Source: Papilionanthe hookeriana x Papilionanthe teres (taxonomy: Eukaryota; Streptophyta; Magnoliopsida; Asparagales; Orchidaceae). Taken from it: a stretch of DNA of 64,000 bases. Both the position numbers and the translations under genes were made by a program. Position 1 is the stretch's first letter, and the number at the start of each line of letters is the position of its first letter. The stretch is from assembly GCA_022702705.1 (NCBI GenBank), contig CM040428.1:97164805-97228804 (forward strand). Reading direction: 5' to 3'. Positions 25,194-36,458 of this stretch are shown in pieces. The notes below the pieces were generated by a model, which had not been told where the DNA came from, searched no databases, and saw nothing but the letters and a program-made list of their open reading frames with translations.

Positions 25194-25672
25194 TTATGGA
25201 ATTACCATAACCCTGTGAATATACAAGCACCTGAGTAATACTTGAAGGAACTTGTTTCTGATAGTATCTTAGAGTGCAAGATATCCTTGGTTGGTCTAGT
25301 AATATCCAAGGTTACTAACATAACATAAGTCATATGATAGTCTTGTTATGATGTTTTGATGACAACTTTTGTCATGAAATTTTGCTTATGGAATAGTGTG
25401 TAATGTTGATGCATTTTATATCACTGTACATATTTTCCCTTTTTTAATAAAAAAAGAACTTTTCTTTTATTTCAAGAAGAAAAAATATCCAAATGTCGAC
25501 AATACTTGTGCTGGTCTAAAGATGTCAAAATGAACACTTTCAACTAAAAATGACATAATTCAAAATAAATAAAATTCTATAAAATAACATAAGAATTACA
25601 TTTCAAGTTATAAAGTTAAATTCCCAGTGGATACATTTCAATTTATATGCTTGTCGCACATAATTTTAGCTA
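25194..25672 (+). other. 3' UTR-like tail of the ALKBH copy and spacer
   Basis: Sequence after the pseudogene stop is non-coding. At 25440-25460 the plus strand reads ttttttaataaaaaaagaac, containing an aataaa signal and an A-run, as expected for the 3' end of a retrocopied mRNA. The remaining ~200 bases are AT-rich with nothing recognisable. Confidence 0.5.
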
Positions 25673-26100
25673 TTGGATGTGAGACCGTCTTGATACTGAA
25701 TTATGTATTTCCTCTAGCACTTCCTTTGGGATAAGATATAAGTCTCCAAGCATTCCTTCCCAAAACCGGCATTTGACATTTCTGAGAGATGGTATAAAAC
25801 CTCTTTGAATTGAAGATGACATCCACACTTTCTCCTATTATTGGATATAAGGCCTTTCTGACACGATATTATGGCTTCCCACTATCACTTGTTTGGGATA
25901 AGATATAAGTCTCCAAGCATTCCTTCATAAAACCAACATTTGACCTTTCTTAGAGATGGTATAAGACCTCTTTTATTGCAAGATGGCATCCACACTCTCT
26001 GTTGTTATTGGATGTAAGACCTTCTTGACACAGAATTATGGCATTCCCCAAGCATTTCCTTTGTGATAAGATATAAGTCTTCAAGCATTCCTTCCCAAAA
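25673..26100. repeat. 167-bp tandem repeat, about 2.5 copies
   Basis: Units begin ttggatgtgagacc (25673), ttggatataaggcc (25841) and ttggatgtaagacc (26008), 167-168 bp apart. The third stops at about 26100. The inner phrase ataagatataagtctccaag recurs at 25731, 25898 and 26066. The unit length is nucleosome-like, as in many plant satellites. It abuts the recognisable LTR of element A, so it either replaced the start of that LTR or is an insertion into it. Confidence 0.85.
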
Positions 26101-26140
26101 TCTGGAGCAAAAATGAAGAAGGTGTTAAATTGAACTTGGG

Positions 26141-26245
26141 GGCCTAAGCGCCCAGATCTGGCGCCTAAGCACCCAGATCTGGTTCCTAAGCGCGAGCAGA
26201 CATAGAAGGTCAAGCTAAAGTGCCAAAGGCCCCGCGCTTAAGCAC
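26141..26245 (+). promoter_or_regulatory. 21-bp-spaced box cluster in LTR A
   Basis: Boxes cctaagcgccc, cctaagcaccc and cctaagcgcg start at 26143, 26164 and 26185, exactly 21 bp apart. A further pair, ctaaagtgcc and cttaagcac, starts at 26215 and 26237, 22 bp apart. The cluster lies about 200 bp upstream of the TATA box. Related clusters lie inside element A at 48881 and 49911. Function unknown; position and helical spacing suggest protein binding. Confidence 0.75.
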
Positions 26246-26440
26246 AGGGTAGTTAATATGGAATTTCAAAGAATTATTAGCGAATTTTAAAGGGGCATTT
26301 GAGGCAACCTTTGGTAAAATCATGGATAATTGATAAAGGGCACCAAAATACATTTAAATAGCTCTTGAAATGATGCAATTTTTGGGAAAACTCATTGAAT
26401 ATGGACACATTTTGAAGAGACATCAAGGCACCTTTTGCGA

Positions 26441-26450
26441 ATATATAAAA
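26441..26450 (+). promoter_or_regulatory. TATA box of LTR A
   Basis: Reads atatataaaa, 16 bases before ggctgaaaagggtgt. The same TATA-plus-ctgaaaag arrangement occurs on the minus strand in B's LTRs (TATA at 31044-31055 and 42991-43002) and in the solo LTR (46141-46150). Confidence 0.7.
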
Positions 26451-27818
26451 GGAAGGTTAAACGGAGGCTGAAAAGGGTGTGTAGAGTGAGTTAGAAAAGA
26501 GTAGTTGTAGTAAGAAGTTGTAGGATTATTACTTAGGATTTCTTCATACTTATCTCATTCCTAGAGAAAGGGAAGGTCTGTAGTGATTTCTAAGTAAAAA
26601 TCCATTATTTTAGTGAGATTTTAACCCTTTAGGGTTGGGTGACTAGTTCTAGGGAGGCATGTAAGAGAAAGGAAGAGATTCAAAGGAACTTCAAGAGTTT
26701 GGTGAAGAGGAACTTGAGATAGGTTTTTATCTTTGTTCTTCATTTGGTTTTAATTGAGACTTTTTGTATTTCTACATGATTTCTAATTTTAAAATTAATT
26801 TTTTTGTGTTTTCTTCATGGATTTTGAGTAGGTTTCTTTATCTTTTTCCTAAAAATGAAAAGTAATTAAGTGTTGGATGGAAGTTGTGGAAGTAATGATC
26901 TTTAATGTTGGAATAAGTCATGATAATTTAATCCTTGCACTTCATTTACTCTTAATTTGGCCAATTAAGATGTTAACATTTGTTGTGAGAACATGTAAGA
27001 TCCATGATGGTATTATCTCAGTCAACTATTGGTAGAAATCACATGCAAATATATGGATGAGAATGTCTTTCATATAATTTTGTGCAAATAAATAAGGAAA
27101 TAGACTTTGATGGGTATAGAGTTTGAGGAATTTAGGGTGATAGAATAAAGCCCCTAATTTGGCTTATTATTTTAGGTTTTGATACTAGATGTCAACCCTC
27201 AAGTGAAGGGAAAGGAGGGAACTCTAGAGTGAGAGCTAGTATCTTCGCTACCTAATCTATCAAAACTATTCAAACTTTAAACAAGCCAATGCTCTTTATG
27301 GCATCTCCAGTAAAGGTAAGGAATAATATTATTTTTATTTGACACAACACAATTTCTATACTTCCATAATAGAACTCCTATACTTATTACTTATTCATGA
27401 TAAGGAAAAATATATTTTTATTTATACTTCTTTTATCTTAGAAAAATCTCGTTATAGTCAATTAATTGTATACTTTACTTCAACATATTTAAAATTACTA
27501 AAAAATCACATTTTCAATCATCTGATATCTTAAAATGTTTAAGTGTCTTTTTTCAAATAGTCCTTATTAAAAATTTACAAGATTCCTTGTGGGTTTGATA
27601 TGTATGGGCTTAATCAGAAAGTCCTATATTACTTCGTAACGATGCGTATACTTGCGTAGAATCTCTAAATTTAAATATAACTATTGAATTCTTATTTATA
27701 TTGGAATCAAGTTTTAGGCACCATTTTAAAGAAGGAAATATTATTAAAGGAGAATAGAATATTATATCATATATATATATATAAAATACCACAGTACAAA
27801 AATTTAGGATCAAGTTTT

Positions 27819-27836
27819 TGGCGCCGTTACCAGGGA
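27819..27836 (+). other. Primer binding site of element A (tRNA-Asp)
   Basis: Reads tggcgccgttaccaggga, complementary to the 3' end of plant tRNA-Asp except for two transitions, the standard Athila primer site. An AT-rich leader of about 270 bases without features runs from here to the gag start. Confidence 0.93.
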
Positions 27837-28109
27837 CTTGAAAAGAAAATTTTAAATATTTTAAGAAATTTTTAGAACAAAAAATTTCTATTTTTGTAAA
27901 AAAAGCCTTTTTTAAACTTTTTATAGATTATTGCAGTGTTCTTTTTATAAGTTTATGTGTGGTGTATTTTATTTTTATTGTTGTTTTATAATAGTTTAAG
28001 CGTAGTTCAGGTTCTGAAGGACTATTGCCCTACAAGTTTAAATTAGAAGGAACTATTATAAAAATTAAAAAAATTAAAAATACAAAGAAAAATTTAAAAT
28101 TTTCAAGAA

Positions 28110-29640
28110 ATGGCAAACCAAAATAATCAAAATGTTGAAATTCATTGAGAATTTAGACCTTCAAGAGATTATTCAAACCCTACAATCGATGAACTTCAAG
28201 GTAGTATTCAAAATCCAGCTGTAGCTACAAATTCATTTGAACTTAAACCACCTATTATCCAAATGGAATCCAATAATCAGTTTGAGGGAGTATAAACTGA
28301 AGATCCAAACTTACATCTTGCCAATTTTCTAGAATTGTATTCTACATTTAAATATGATGGTGTTTCGAATGATGTTATTAGACTTAGGCTTTTTTCATTC
28401 TCACTTAGGGATAAAACTAAGATATGGTTGAATTTGTTAGCACCTGGATCTATCAGAACTTGTGGTGATTTAACACATAAATTCTTTGCTAAATATTTTC
28501 CACCATAAAAAGCTGCAAAGCTTAGAAATGATATTACATCTTTTTGTCAATTTGAAGTGGAATCTATTTATGAAGCTTAAGACCAATTTATAGAACTCCT
28601 AAGTGTCCACACCATGCTACGCCAGACTGGTTAATTATTCAAACTTTTTATAATGGATTTTTTGGATCTCTTAGATCTATTATTGATGTCACTGCTGGTG
28701 GTTAATTGATGTCAAAACCATTTCATGATGCTTATGCTTTTATTGAAGAAATGGCTACTAATAATTTTCAATGGTTTTATGAGAGGGTACATCCTAAGAA
28801 GGTAGAAAATATTCAAGAATCTGATGCTTTTACAATGTTAGCAAATCAAGTTGCTACAATTTCAAGGAAGATAGAACAATTTAGAATGAATTTTTCTCAA
28901 CCAATTACAATGATTGAAAAGAATTCATTATGTCAAATGGTAGATTATCAAACATCAATAGAAACTTTAAATGCTATAAATAATAAATCAAACAACCCAT
29001 ATTCAAACTATTATAACCCAAGTTGGAAAAATCATCCTAACTTTATAATTGGAATAATAACAATTCAGGTGGTATTAATCAGCAATGGTGGAACAACCAA
29101 GTAAACTCATTAGGGAACTAGAAAAACCAAGGTAATAGTAGTTATAGACCTAATTTTTCTCCAGGTTTTAACAATAATCCATAATTTAAGGATAAAAAGT
29201 TGTATATAGAAGAAGTGGTGTTACAAATGGGAAATCAGTTACAAAGTCAAAGAGTTGAAATTATAAATATTCAGAATCAATTGGGACAAATAACAATCTG
29301 ATTAAGTAATAGAACCCGAGGAACACTTCCTAGTAATACATAAGAAAATCCAAAAAAACCAGAATAAAGTGTAAGTAAAGGTTGTTCAACTTAGAAGTGG
29401 AAGAGAGTTAGAAGGTAGAGTTAAAAAAGAGATTGAAGTAGAGAGAGAAGAAATTGAAGAATCTAAAGAAGACGCTCCAAAAGGTTTTGAGAGACCTATT
29501 TCTCCACTTAAAATAGACTTAGAAATACAGCCACCACCTCCATTTCCTTAGAAACTTCATCAACAAAAGTTGGATAAATAATTTTCAAAATTTCTAGAAA
29601 TCTTTAAAAGCTTACAATTAATATTCAATTTGTTGAAGCC
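28110..29640 (+). pseudogene. Gag of element A
   Basis: Athila capsid protein, decayed. Starts MANQNNQNVEIH with a stop at codon 13, then SRDYSNPTIDELQ, NSFELKPPIIQM, LHLANFLELYSTFKYDGVSND, KIWLNLLAPGSIRT and KYFPP-stop-KAAKLRNDITSF, all diagnostic for Athila gag. 28706-29104 keeps an open stretch (FIEEMATNNFQWFYERVHPKK), then the Asn-rich segment NNKSNNPYSNYYNPSWKNH. After ~29380 comes a charged, Glu-rich linker to the protease. At least six stops. Corresponding blocks are better kept in element B (40373-41790). Confidence 0.9.
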
Positions 29641-29956
29641 TTAGAATAAATGCTAAGCTATGTGATGTTTATGAAAGATACTCTTAATAGAAAAAGGAAG
29701 TTTAAAGATAATGAAACAATTACACTTAGTGAGGAGCGCAGTGCTATAATTTAGAAAAAACATCCTGAAAAGCTTAAAGATCCTGGTAGTTTTGCAATTC
29801 CATGTGCGATAGGAGACATATTTTTTGGGAAAGCATTATGTGATATAGGTGAAACTATTAACCTTATTCCATTATCCATATTTAAATGTCTGGGATTAGG
29901 TGAAATATACCCCACCACTGTAACTTTGAAATTAGCAAAATGTTTGATAACGTACC
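29641..29956 (+). pseudogene. Protease of element A, 5' part
   Basis: Readable blocks are LKDPGSFAIPCAIGDIFFGKA and ALCDIGETINLIPLSIF. The catalytic motif, normally DLGAS in Athila, has become DIGET, but Asp remains. The sequence runs up to ...acgtacc, where element B is inserted. The reading continues at 43433 with the codons for PNGV. Confidence 0.85.
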
Positions 29957-31486
29957 TGACATGGGGTCGGGAGGCAGCAGGGTTTATATGATTGCGGAGG
30001 TTTATATTATATATTTTATAAATGGTTATCAGAGTAAAATTAGCAATTGTGTCCCCCCTTTTATAATCGCAAGTATACATATCGTTCAAGTAATAAAGGG
30101 CTCTAATGGAGTCCTATATATCAATCTCACAGGGAAGTTTAGAGATTAAGAACTAATTTCAGCAGATGCAATTACTATCTAGTGTACGGAAATAAAGAAC
30201 GCTTATACTAAACTCTATTACTTAATTTTTAAATAAAAGATTGTAATTTAGAAAAAGTATCTTTTCCCTTGTTAAGATAATTAAGTGAATGAATAATTAA
30301 ATTAGTTAGAATTATATTGTATCAAATAGGAGCATTCCTATTCTTTACCCTTTGGTCCAAACATAAAGAACATTGACTAATCTTATGCTTGGTTACTGAA
30401 TATGCGGCTAGGCTGGGAGGATACCGGCTGCCACTTTGGAGCTCCCATGTTTCCCTCACATGAGGGCTAACATCTACACTTCAGCTCCCAAATGATAGGA
30501 CATAATTGAAGATTTTAGTCTGTTACACTAAAATATCCAATTCTACGCCCGATAAATAATATTTTCCTATTTATTTGCACCCTCATTCCAAGGCTTTTGA
30601 CTTCCCTGAATTTTAGATGTAATCTTTACTATAGTTGATAATTCAACATATGTTAACAATTCAATTGGCCAAATTAAAAGTAAATTAAGATTTAAGTAAA
30701 AAAATTAACACAATTTTTATTTAATATTTTTAAGAACAACTAATTAAATTCTTCATTTCACAAAATCTTAACAACAATGAGAAAGACGGAGAAAACTACT
30801 CAGAATGCATAGGAAAAATAACACAAAACTTAGATTTCATTTAAAGTTACAAAACAACAAATAAAAACTTATCTCGAATCTTCTCCCCAAGCAGACTCCT
30901 TGAAGTTCCTCTAACTCTTCCTTCTAGTACAACACACTTAATTATACTTACAAATATACTCTAAAACACACTAATGCACACACAATAGACTCACCACACA
31001 CTACTGACTTCCACAAGACACACACTTTTCAGCCTAAATTCATCTATATTTAAAGAAGAAGGAATATATATAAAGGTTGCTTAAGCATATCTTCAAAAAG
31101 CATCCAGATTAAATGTATTTGGCTTGAACTGACATTTTCATCGTCGGCGGGCTCGATCTCGCCGTCGGCGGGCTTCTAGAACTTTGGCTAATCACTAAGG
31201 CTCGCTGTCGGCGGGCTCGATCTCACCGTCGGCGGGCTCCTTTATAATATATTCAAAAATTTCGGGAAAATCACGCCGTCGACGGGTTATTCCTCGCCGT
31301 CGGCGGGATAGTTCAATTTCCATCTCTTTTTAGTCCTTTTCATTCCAGATTTGCTTCTTTTCTATCTTTTTGCTTCCAATACCTATAAATCTTTATACCT
31401 GCAATAAAACATAGAAAATACCTTTCTTTAAAGTGCAATTTCATATAAAATTGGTATGAATTTCTTAATACATTTTCTTGTGGTCA
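29957..31486 (-). repeat. 3' LTR of element B (left copy)
   Basis: 1530 bp, tgacatgggg...gtggtca. In sense orientation: box cluster (31310-31139), TATA CTTTAAATATAG (31055-31044), then gctgaaaagtgtgtg, then R/U5 ending at 29957. Nearly colinear with 41902-43432. Confidence 0.93.
31139..31310 (-). promoter_or_regulatory. 21-bp-spaced box cluster in the 3' LTR of B
   Basis: Six copies of a cgtcggcggg core (plus-strand text) start at 31142, 31163, 31206, 31227, 31277 and 31298: three pairs, each exactly 21 bp apart. The full box is close to tctcgccgtcggcggg. The same three pairs occur in the other LTR at 43089/43110, 43153/43174 and 43224/43245. Confidence 0.85.
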
Positions 31487-32808
31487 AAAACCCACAAACT
31501 TAACTATTACTTATTCTAAAGTAATCTTGATACTATATAAAAGTAATGATTATTTGTAATAAAATTTTAATTCACAAATACTATGAATTTGATTTAAATA
31601 AAATATTATAGTAAAGTTTATTAGAAAGATTTTTCGATAATTAAATTAACTCTATAGATGTAAGGGCATTTAGTCATCAATTTTAAGATTTCTAGTCTTC
31701 TATTTATTTCAAGAATGACTATATTTTGTAATATTAAATTACTTAAGATATTTAGATGATAGGAATTTCATGAAAGCACTACTTAGTAAAATACTAATCC
31801 ATATATATAAGTTCAGAAATGTAACTGAGTTTACCCTTTAGGTTGATTCAAATGAAGCCAATTTTTGATAAGGCATCTCCTCAAGCTTCTCCTCACTTAC
31901 TTTTTCTTTGCTTTTCATTCGGATTGATTTTTCAATCCTTCTTTCTTTTTCAAGTGAGGATTATTGTATCTGGATAACCTGTTAATAATTTTGAACTTCA
32001 CCTTCCTCTTCCTAAAGTTGAAACTTGAAACATTTACTTACCTTATATGTATTTCAAAGTTCTTACTTCATTGAGTTTCAATCTTTTCTTTCTCAACTAA
32101 ATACTTAAGAATTTCATATTTTGAAATATAGTTTTCCTTACTTTAAATAGTTAACTATGTTCTAATCCTCTTATACTAAATATCTTAATCTACAAAATTA
32201 GTTTAATCACTTGAAATGTTTCTTTTAACTTTCTATAATAACTAAAAAAATTAATTCTAGTTTACTGAATTAAATTCATTACAGAAAATCATTTTATAAT
32301 AATATTTGAAAATATAAATTGAGAACAATTTAATAATTAAATTTTTATTTTTTTCCTCCCCCAAACTATAATTTTTATATCTATTTATATAGGGTGAAAA
32401 GAAAATAAACTGTAAATTTAAATCATACCTTCGTGCTTTAGGTATTTCTCCTTTTTGAAGTTCTGCAGGTTCTTTTCATCACTTAATTAACCTGTACTAT
32501 TAATAACTTTCTACACATATATAATATCAAAGAAATTGTTGGGTAAAGAAGTTTTGAAATAAGTACAACTACTAACATAATTTATACCACAACATAACAC
32601 AACATCCACAGATATTTCACAAATCCAGTTTCAAAGTTACAATCACAAATTGAAATAATAAAATTTAAAAGCTACACAAATTTAACTTATACAACAATAT
32701 TAAAATGTCTTACACAACATAATAATCAAAGTTCTTAAACTAAACATCAATACTGAATCTAAGAAAGCAAACAAACAATCACATAACATAGATACCTAAG
32801 CATAGAAT
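31487..32808 (-). other. 3' UTR of element B
   Basis: AT-rich, no ORF. Near 32350-32372 the minus strand has the purine-rich tract agtttgggggagg followed by an A-run. A matching tract, agtttggggggatg, lies at 52062 in element A. Around 31885-31960 the minus strand has the phrase gaggagaagcttgagga, matching A just before the D insertion (52576-52592), so the two 3' UTRs are colinear. Confidence 0.8.
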
Positions 32809-33975
32809 CTAATCATCAACATTAAAATCCCAAACTATATCCTCATCTCCTTGTTCAGCAGGTGGAGTAGGCTGGTAGTGAGTATAACGGGGGCACTCAG
32901 GAAATATAACATCAGGCTCTCCTCTCCGATAATGATTCTCAGCATCATAGTAGGCTATCTCAAATTCAGAATGTCTCTGGAGATAATCACTGTCATAATT
33001 ATGCCTCCGTTCTAATCCTCCAATTCTCTGATCAATATGCTCCAATTTTTCTTCAATCTTTTCAAAACTTTTTCGCTGCAGGGTCATTTCATTCATCAAA
33101 TCATAAAGGGTAGGAGAACTATAGGTAGGAGGGTCATAACTGGTAGAGGGAATATCCCTACTAGTTGAAGGTGCATAGCTCCTAGTCCCAGATCTCCATC
33201 CCTCATGGGATTCATAAGTTTTTATATTAGCTTGGGTAATGGGTTTCATAGGTTCAACCCATTCCTCATCATCTCTAGCCTCTACTCCAGACAATTGGCA
33301 GAGTGCATAAATTAGACCAGAATGTCCTAGTCCTCCTCCACTTTCACTTCTTGCAGTGGCTAATATATTTTTGTAAATAATACTTCCCACATTAATACTT
33401 CTGTATTTCTGAATACAAAAATTCAGAACCACTCTATCTCTTGTTACTTCACTATGGTGATAGGTAGGTAACAAAGTAGAACAAATAAAATAATACCAAG
33501 CTTTAGAGGTTGCATTTAACATAGATAGAGGGAAGTTTACCCGTTCACACTGCTTAATTTTCCAAGTCCCTTTCCCATCAGTGAGAAAGTTAATCACCTC
33601 CTCCAATGGTCCTTCCATTGTTCCGAATGTATCGTACTCGCTGGTATGCAGATCTTGTACTTCGTAGAAAGAATTTATTCTTGCAGCATTAATATCAACT
33701 AAAAATCCTCTAACCTTTATTGGTACATCTTCTATCTCAGTCAGGTTGGCATAAAATTCTTTCACGATTTCAACTGCAGCTCTATTTATTGTATAACAGA
33801 AATTTTCCCATCTTCTCTCTTTTATCGTTCGTTCCACTTCTCCTCCCGGATTCTTAAAAATTCTATCTTGAATGCATTTTCTTACTTTGATATTAAAGTT
33901 GTATCTTGATTGAGCTCTAGCATTCACGAATCGTGTCTCGTCATAATCTAGTCACCTCTTCTGTCGTGGAGTCAT
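32809..33975 (-). pseudogene. Extra ORF 2 of element B (env-position protein)
   Basis: The best-preserved reading frame in the window. It starts at ATG 33975, meets a single TGA at codon 8 (33954-33952), then runs open for over 370 codons. Blocks: RFVNARAQSRYN near the N-terminus, RRWENFCYT, FYANL, VDINAARINSFYEV, WYYFICSTLLPTYHHSEVTRDR, GLIYALC; then a Ser/Pro/Tyr-rich linker and a C-terminal coiled-coil-like stretch (SFEKIEEKLEHIDQRIGGLE) with an acidic tail. It resembles the plant-specific 'putative plant transposon protein' family found after pol in Athila elements. I see no signal peptide or transmembrane segment, so a true envelope role is unlikely. A probable 5'-UTR intron ends just before the ATG. 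Function unknown. Confidence 0.85.
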
Positions 33976-33983
33976 TTCTCGAT

Positions 33984-34184
33984 CTATCAAATTTACAAAA
34001 ATCTTGATTAAACTTCAAAATAATACTAGAATGGCTTCCAAAGGTGACTTAAAATAATCTAAAATGAATTCCATGGATTTCTTCCAACTATTTTTTCTAT
34101 ATTTCAATTTTTTCCAAAATCTCCAAATGTAGAAGAAATACTCGGTGAAAATAAAAAATTTTTGCATGGGAGTGAAGTTCTTAC
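33984..34184 (-). other. Probable 5'-UTR intron before extra ORF 2 of B
   Basis: The minus strand reads cccttg|gtaagaacttc at the donor (34184) and gatag|atcgagaaatg at the acceptor (33984), about 201 nt. Element A has donor ttaag|gttagaactt and acceptor ttttag|aaatg in the same place, 208 nt, and both contain the phrase aaaaattttttattttcacc. Confidence 0.6.
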
Positions 34185-34325
34185 CAAGGGAAGATAAAAT
34201 TCGGTGTCAAAATGTGTTGAAATTGCTCCAAATTCACGATCTCTCAAGCCCTATGTTTGTTTTTTGAAGTTTTGAGGAAGGGGACAAAGACTAATAACGG
34301 TTGACCGGTCAAAATAAAGTGTCTT

Positions 34326-34445
34326 TCAGGATCTCGCCGTCAGCAAGAAAAATCTCACCGTCGGTGGGCTAATTAATTCAAATAGGCTTAAAGTTTTTGG
34401 AAAATCTCGCCGTTGGCGGCATCGTTCTCGCTATCGTCAGGATTT
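34326..34445 (-). promoter_or_regulatory. Internal box cluster 2 of element B
   Basis: Upstream of extra ORF 2. Boxes start at 34338 and 34359 (21 bp apart); a second pair is anchored by tctcgc at 34405 and 34426 (21 bp apart), its last member degraded. Same box family as B's LTRs. Confidence 0.75.
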
Positions 34446-34819
34446 TTCGGGAATTAATATTTTTAATATTTATAATGTTTTCAATTTATTTTAAGCCTTG
34501 ATAATGTTCGATCAATCAATTAAATACATTTTATTGTGATTAGATACTATTTTAACTCACATAAATTCACAAAACACAAAACATAAAAATTTTATATATG
34601 AAATCCAAGGTTTTACAATATGCATACACCACATTTACTTAACACATAAAATTCAGCATCGTAATCCAAACCACAGTAATCAAAATGCTGAGACTAAACA
34701 AACAACACATAATCTCATCTATACCGAGATCAAATCTTAAAATCTAAAATATCAAAAGTGAAAATTTTATAAAAATTAAATTCAAACTAACTCAACACAT
34801 AAACAAATACTAATGTCTT

Positions 34820-35978
34820 CTACTCGTCAGTGTCTGTACTAAACTCATCTCTGATATCTCTGATAGAATGTAGATGAACGAATAGAATGTAGAAAGGCAT
34901 GTAAGGAAATTCTTCTGTAGCATCTTCTTCAATCCATCCTTTCTTTCTCAAAAGCCGTATGAAACTAGCCTCAAGATGTCCAGAATAATCAAAGTGTTCC
35001 TTCATCCTCCAATGAATATGATCAAATAAATCAGAGATATTATTAATCGAAGTCATCACATTTTGTACCTCTTTTTCCAATCCTTTGAGTTTTTGTAAGA
35101 TTAGATTTTTTTTATCAGTAAAAGACCTGATTGAAAGAGAGTTTTAAGATGCTTGATCCGCAGTAATGGATGTCACATTACTGTTATCCAAAGTAGGAAA
35201 CATATCAGTTGGATCTAATGGTTTCCAAGGCAAAAGTACTTTTTCCCAGGCTTCATAAGAAACTTGGTACTGACTGCATAATGCAAAAATTGTTGAAGGA
35301 TGTCCAAGCCCATAAATCAATCCATGCACAATCAGGCCTAAAGAAGACTTCACAATAATTGAACCAACATCGATAGGTAATCCCTCTTGAATACAATAAT
35401 TCAGAATTGCACACTCCTTAGAAACTTTTTTACCCTCATAGTGGGTAATAATTTTGAAGAAATAAAGAAGTGCCAGTGTTTAGAGACGGGGTTTATAAGT
35501 GATGCAGAAAAGCTAACATACTTGTCTTCTCTTGTTTCCCAATCTTCTGATTCATCAGTCAAATATCTATATAACTCATTCATATTATTTCTTGTAGGAA
35601 CAAAATTGGAATAGTGGCAAACATGTGTATTTTCAATTGAATATAGCTCATTGATTCTAGAAGGGGAGTGAAAGTTACCCATCTTCCTTGCACATAAACG
35701 CTTCCATTGTTGATTCCATGAAGATTAGAGTAGAATTATTTTACTACGGGGATGACTACTGCAAATGTTGTATAGCATAATACCTCCCAACGTCGTCGCA
35801 TAATCATCTCCTCTATAGACATTGTCGAATTCTCCACTCCTCTATTCATGAATCCTCTTTCTTTGATTAATCTCTTCTTCATCATAACTTTGTTGAAGAT
35901 TCGCTGGGCCTCATAACTGACAAACTTTCTTCGATTGAACACTCAGGATCTAGTGATTTCAAGTGGATTGGATGTCAT
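34820..35978 (-). pseudogene. Extra ORF 1 of element B (diverged tandem copy)
   Basis: Starts at ATG 35978, TGA at codon 12 (35945-35943), then RRKFVSYEAQRIFN, RRRWEVLCYT and, after frame changes, SRINELYSIE, HWHFFISSKLLPT, GLIYGLGHPSTIFALC and, at the end, a coiled-coil-like stretch (35080-34820). Each block has a counterpart in the same order in extra ORF 2, so the two ORFs are diverged tandem duplicates about 2 kb apart. This copy has several stops and frameshifts. Confidence 0.8.
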
Positions 35979-36114
35979 AATGATGCATTTTTGTGGAGTT
36001 TCAAATCGTTTTCAGGAAGTAAATGGTTTAGATTTCGAGTTTTAGGCATTCTTAAAGAGTTAAAACACTTAGAATCACCAGTAACCGTCAAAATAACTCC
36101 CTAAACTGCTCATT

Positions 36115-36235
36115 CACAGATCTCGCCGTCGGCGGCAATGATCTCGCCTTCGGCGGGATTCTTAAAAATATGAACTGAATTTGGGGAGCAAAACTCACCG
36201 TCGGCGGCATCGATCTCGCCGTCGGCAGGCTAAGG
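36115..36235 (-). promoter_or_regulatory. Internal box cluster 1 of element B
   Basis: Upstream of extra ORF 1. Box cores start at 36127 and 36148, and at 36199 and 36220: two pairs, each 21 bp apart. They are close to identical with the LTR boxes. Confidence 0.8.
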
Positions 36236-36458
36236 CAAAATTGCCCAGTTTCGCTCTAGTCTGAATGCTTTCCAATTTATTCTATGTATCCAATATCGTG
36301 ATGATTATAACTATAAATTTTAGTAGTAGAATTCATTTTATACTAAAATAGTAATAAATCAAATAAATATACAATTATTACACCTAAATAAAGATCACTA
36401 TAGGTTGCCTCCCATAAAGCACTTGGTTTAACTTCGTTAGCCCGACCTATTCTGGTTA

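Larger units (their letters stand above)
26101..27812 (+). repeat. 5' LTR of element A (5' edge uncertain)
   Basis: Ends ...taggatca at 27812, seven-base spacing before the primer site. It is related to the reverse complement of the solo LTR at 44751-46647 and more distantly to B's LTRs. Order in sense: GC-rich 21-bp boxes (26141-26245), TATA box (26441-26450), the phrase ggctgaaaagggtgt (26466-26480) shared in form by all three Athila LTR types, then R/U5. The first ~150-200 bp of U3 are not recognisable; the 167-bp repeat stands there. Confidence 0.78.

Noticed and set aside
33925..33927. GTG start for the long ORF of element B
   Set aside because: Plants rarely start at GTG. The frame extends upstream to ATG 33975 through one TGA, and the upstream residues align with element A's extra ORF 2.
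32809..35978. True viral envelope gene in Athila B
   Set aside because: Position fits env, but the proteins lack a signal peptide, a transmembrane segment and a cleavage/fusion region. They match a plant transposon-associated domain instead.
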